The position numbers and the translations under genes are program-made. From RGZA01 sp964568585 (lineage in GTDB: Bacteria > Pseudomonadota > Alphaproteobacteria > UBA9219 > RGZA01), in assembly GCA_964568585.1 (NCBI GenBank), contig CAZMQI010000008.1, forward strand, positions 16,033-80,032: 64,000 nucleotides of DNA, in the 5' to 3' direction. The notes under the pieces were generated by a model. The model worked only from the letters and a program-made list of their open reading frames with translations. It was not told the origin of the DNA and made no database searches. Position 1 is the first letter of the stretch; each line of letters opens with the position of its first letter. Below, one piece after another: positions 61,405 to 64,000 of this stretch.

Positions 61405-62986
61405 GATGATGACTGATAATAAGCTGACACTTGAAGCGGTTGCTAAAATCAAAAGTGCGGTGGATGGCAATGGTATCGATCCCGCCAAGGTTGAATTGCT
61501 TGGCAGTGAAGAAATAACCTTGACCGTTCACGCGCAGATGAATTTGAAACTGGAAATGGCGCGCGAACGCGCGACCTATCCGGGCGCATTTAAAAATACC
61601 AAAGGACTGCCAAAGAGCCGCGCCGAAAAGATTGCGAATGAGAAAGATATTGAAGAAAAAGTAACCGAATTAAAAACGTCGGTTGAAACAGGTGGATTGT
61701 GGAGCAAGGACGCAGCGCGGCAATTGCTGCTGGAACCTGGCCAAGCATGGGGTCTTGAAAAAGCCGATGTGATTATCGATAGCATGGCCAAAGCATTTTA
61801 TTGTGATACACCATGCACCGCGTGCAATGGTGGCGCGTTCATAGCATGCCACACATGTCATCAAACGGGTCATGTGCCATGTTCGTTTTGTCAGCAAACA
61901 GGATTGGAAACATGCCAAGGATGTAATGGCTCTGGCATCAACAGTGCGTATCCCGACCAATACTGCACGTATTGTAATGGAAGCCGTCAGGTGTATTGCC
62001 GTGAATGTCGCGGTCAACGTCAAGTGCAATGTGTGCAATGTCGCGGCCAAGGCCGCATCAAATGTAATACCTGCGGCGGTAATGGAACATTCACGACAGA
62101 AGTAAATATCCTGCCGACTGCAAAAGCAGAATTTCTAATCACGGATAGTGCGGGATTACCCGGCGGCTTCCGCAAAGCCATTGCGCGTGCAGGCATTAAA
62201 ACGCTGGCCAAAGGTCATGCAACGATTGCGGTAAAGGAACTGACGGCGTCCGAAAGCGGGCAACCTTATATTCCCTATACCGCTGAAATGCCTTACGCCG
62301 AAACGCGGCTGCGTATTAATGGCAAGCCGATGAAATGCGCGTTGCTGGGGCACAAATGCGTCATCCTTGATTTGCCGCCGTTCATCGATATGGCGATTGA
62401 AGCCAAGATCACGCAGTTTGAAGCACAGGCAAAGCAGGCGGATACGCTGGCCAAAGCATTGGAATTACGGGTGTGCCGCGAAGCATTTGGTCTGCTGCAG
62501 CTTAAACATGCTGATGCAAAAATGTTGCGGCAGTTATATCCGGCTGGATTATCCATCGAGATGGCGCAACGGGTATTGGATGTGATGCGTAAATTGGTAC
62601 ATAGCCAGACTATCATCGCACGCATTGCGGTAGCGGTTGTTTCGGTATTGTTGTTCGTTGCGGTGGATTATTTCATCATCACATCCGGCATACGGTTGAA
62701 TATCGCTTCTGTTGCCAAGCCCATCAGTGCATTGATATTTGATATTAGTATTTGTGTTGGCGGATATTTCCTGCAGAATTTGCTGCTGCGTTTTGTTGCT
62801 GCTAAACGGTTGCAGCAAAAATTGGGCAGCGCAGAAAAAGTCAGCATAAAAAGTATCGGGGGGCAAAGCGCAGGCGGCGTTGGAATCATCGCGGGATGTG
62901 TTGTCGCTGCGCTTTATATTATCATGCTGTTTGCGCTACAATCCGCGCCGGCATGGCAATTAATTCTTGCGCGTCCATTTGGTTAA
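61397..62986 (+). CDS. Eight-CxxC zinc-ribbon protein with C-terminal membrane domain
   Basis: A 529-residue protein I do not recognise as a named family. Residues 1-135 are helical and soluble. Residues 140-226 hold eight CxxC pairs at 140, 151, 162, 173, 190, 201, 212 and 223. Within each block of four the spacing is exactly 11, with one 17-residue step between blocks. Several are followed by GxG as in the DnaJ cysteine-rich domain (CQGCNGSG, CRGQGRIKC). That would bind four zinc ions. Residues 400-525 contain about three membrane helices (IAVAVVSVLLFVAVDYFII, ISALIFDISICVGGYFLQNL, VGIIAGCVVAALYIIMLFAL). No J domain. Coupled to the methyltransferase. Membrane-tethered chaperone-like role is inference. 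Confidence 0.75.
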   Translation: MTKMMTDNKLTLEAVAKIKSAVDGNGIDPAKVELLGSEEITLTVHAQMNLKLEMARERATYPGAFKNTKGLPKSRAEKIANEKDIEEKVTELKTSVETGGLWSKDAARQLLLEPGQAWGLEKADVIIDSMAKAFYCDTPCTACNGGAFIACHTCHQTGHVPCSFCQQTGLETCQGCNGSGINSAYPDQYCTYCNGSRQVYCRECRGQRQVQCVQCRGQGRIKCNTCGGNGTFTTEVNILPTAKAEFLITDSAGLPGGFRKAIARAGIKTLAKGHATIAVKELTASESGQPYIPYTAEMPYAETRLRINGKPMKCALLGHKCVILDLPPFIDMAIEAKITQFEAQAKQADTLAKALELRVCREAFGLLQLKHADAKMLRQLYPAGLSIEMAQRVLDVMRKLVHSQTIIARIAVAVVSVLLFVAVDYFIITSGIRLNIASVAKPISALIFDISICVGGYFLQNLLLRFVAAKRLQQKLGSAEKVSIKSIGGQSAGGVGIIAGCVVAALYIIMLFALQSAPAWQLILARPFG

Positions 62987-63393
62987 GAACCAATTCATAA
63001 TCTCTAACTGCGGCGTTAGCTTTTCAGCGCTTTCTGCGCTTCCGGTACGCATGTACTAAATGTACATTTGCGTTCCGGTTCTCGAAACCATCAGAAAATC
63101 TTTAGCCGCAGCGAGATTCTGAATAGTTTCTAAAAAACGCCAAAAATGGCCTATTTCGGGCACAAATCACGCTAATAAAAATTGCTTGTCGCACCCTAAT
63201 CATTCTGCCAGATTAGCGGCAGGTAATGAATGCGCTTTGAAAAAATACTAAGGCGCAGTTAGCTTGATGTTCTTCAAGCGTGACTTTAAAAAGTCAGGGA
63301 TAAAAACAGCACAAGCGTTTTTCCCAAATGAAATGCCAAATACAATTGATTACGACAGTAAACGACACGTAACTTATAAAAGGAATTAAGAGC
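62987..63393. other. Non-coding region before the DUF4167 gene
   Basis: 407 bases without a gene. The first third is palindromic element copy B. The remainder presumably contains the promoter of the DUF4167 gene; I see no convincing box pair. Confidence 0.5.
62993..63124. repeat. Palindromic repeat element, copy B
   Basis: About 132 bases. Left end ATTCATAATCTCTAACTGCGG pairs imperfectly with the right end near 63106-63124 (CCGCAGCGAGATTCTGAAT). The centre is ATGTAC-TAAAT-GTACAT flanked by TTCCGGT and TTCCGGTTCTCGAAA. Homologous to copy A at 59946-60066, with paired changes in the central stem. Confidence 0.85.
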
Positions 63394-63918
63394 ATGAGAC
63401 CAGGTCAAGGCCAACGCCGCGGTGGACGTCGCAATGAAAATCGTCATGGTGGACATGGTGGAGGAAACGGTGGTCAGCACCGCTCCAGTCAAGGTGGACA
63501 AGGTCAGGGTCAAAACCGCTCGGCTCAATCACTGCGTAACCAGATTTTTGACAGCAACGGCCCCGATATGCGCGTTCGTGGTAATGCGTTCCAGGTTCAT
63601 GAAAAATATCAAGCTTTGGCCAAGGATGCCTTGTCGTCAGGGGATCGCGTATTAGCTGAAAACTATCTGCAGCACGCTGAACATTATTTCCGCATCATCG
63701 AAGCGATTAACGAAGCGACCGCCGCCGAACAACGTGCGCGCCAAGCGACATGGGAAAGCCAGCCACAACCGCAGCAATATGGTGCAGATGGCCAGCCGCA
63801 AACCGGTGATCAGCCGCAAATGGGGCAGCCCCAAGATGGCCAACCCCAAGATCAAAACGGCAATAATTATGCTGGCATTCCCGCCAAGCCCGACGCCGGA
63901 ACGGGAATGACGAGCTGA
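63394..63918 (+). CDS. DUF4167 domain protein
   Basis: A 174-residue protein. The N-terminal 45 residues are Gly/Arg/Gln/His-rich and RGG-like, suggesting RNA binding. Residues about 50-110 hold the conserved DUF4167 segment: LRNQIFDSNGPDMRVRGNAF, VHEKYQALAKDALSSGDRV and AENYLQHAEHYFRII. The C-terminal 55 residues are Gln/Pro-rich and disordered. This family is confined mostly to alphaproteobacteria; its function is unestablished. Ribosome site AAAGGA lies upstream of ATG 63394. Nothing recognisable follows in the final 82 bases apart from a purine-rich AAGAAGGAG string near the window edge. Confidence 0.88.
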   Translation: MRPGQGQRRGGRRNENRHGGHGGGNGGQHRSSQGGQGQGQNRSAQSLRNQIFDSNGPDMRVRGNAFQVHEKYQALAKDALSSGDRVLAENYLQHAEHYFRIIEAINEATAAEQRARQATWESQPQPQQYGADGQPQTGDQPQMGQPQDGQPQDQNGNNYAGIPAKPDAGTGMTS

Positions 63919-64000
63919 AGTCAGGAGCCACATCACTTTTCATTGGGCTTCTCCAACACAAATTGGATCTCGTGCTCACATAAGAAGAAGGAGTCTCCGG

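Overview
The window reads as chromosome from an alphaproteobacterium of roughly even base composition. Families that are largely alphaproteobacterial recur: a DUF3035/BamF-type lipoprotein next to lspA and two M16 peptidases, a DUF2125 protein, a DUF4167 protein, CarD, a PhaR-controlled polyhydroxybutyrate locus, and sucCD near sucAB-lpd. Two DotA/TraY-type membrane proteins are unusual and point to a lineage with an I-type (Dot/Icm-like) secretion or conjugation machine, for example the Micavibrio-like or endosymbiont-related groups. This placement is inference. A perfect 16-bp parS palindrome at 48732-48747 suggests that the replication origin is not far away. No rRNA, tRNA or CRISPR was seen. 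One 10-N assembly gap (23565-23574) interrupts lpd.

Layout. 1-7871 (+): ileS, lspA, a lipoprotein, two M16 peptidases and a putative serine hydrolase. 7868-13798 (-): xthA, lolA, a TPR/2-oxoglutarate oxygenase, ftsK and a metallophosphatase-fold pseudoenzyme. 13954-18369: carD, a divergent KamA-family radical SAM enzyme and, facing away from it, an aminotransferase. 18493-22711: ferredoxin (-), then nadA, a chorismate mutase protein, hisC and tyrA (+). 22712-31808 (-): a methyltransferase and the 2-oxoglutarate dehydrogenase/succinyl-CoA synthetase block lpd-sucB-sucA-sucD-sucC. A 22-residue membrane microprotein lies on the opposite strand inside this block. 32003-39938: a block with two DotA/TraY paralogues, a small membrane protein and two Ala/Pro-rich proteins of unknown function. 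40194-48693: alaS, a three-gene ABC exporter, DUF2125 (-) and two DMT transporters. 48694-51673: parS, then a KAS/ACP/LpxD-like cluster (-). 51813-55224: a periplasmic protein, a PAS-GGDEF-EAL protein and a small unknown. 55245-59935: phaR (-), then a granule-associated candidate, phaC, phaA and phaB (+). 60089-63918: Nudix, methyltransferase, an eight-CxxC zinc-ribbon membrane protein and DUF4167. Two related palindromic repeat elements bracket the Nudix/methyltransferase/zinc-ribbon group.

How the genes fit together. lspA, the BamF-like lipoprotein and lolA belong to envelope biogenesis. The sucCD/sucAB/lpd genes form a near-complete TCA segment. nadA, chorismate mutase, hisC and tyrA supply NAD and aromatic amino acids. 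The pha genes carry acetyl-CoA to polyhydroxybutyrate. The KAS/ACP/LpxD trio looks like a dedicated lipid A acyl-supply unit.

The parts that look least described are the DotA-pair block, including homopolymer tracts in the tail of one DotA, the phosphatase-fold protein that has lost all its metal ligands next to ftsK, the CxxC-ladder membrane protein, the overlapping phaC start with its 15-bp repeats, the membrane microprotein, and the covarying palindromic repeats.
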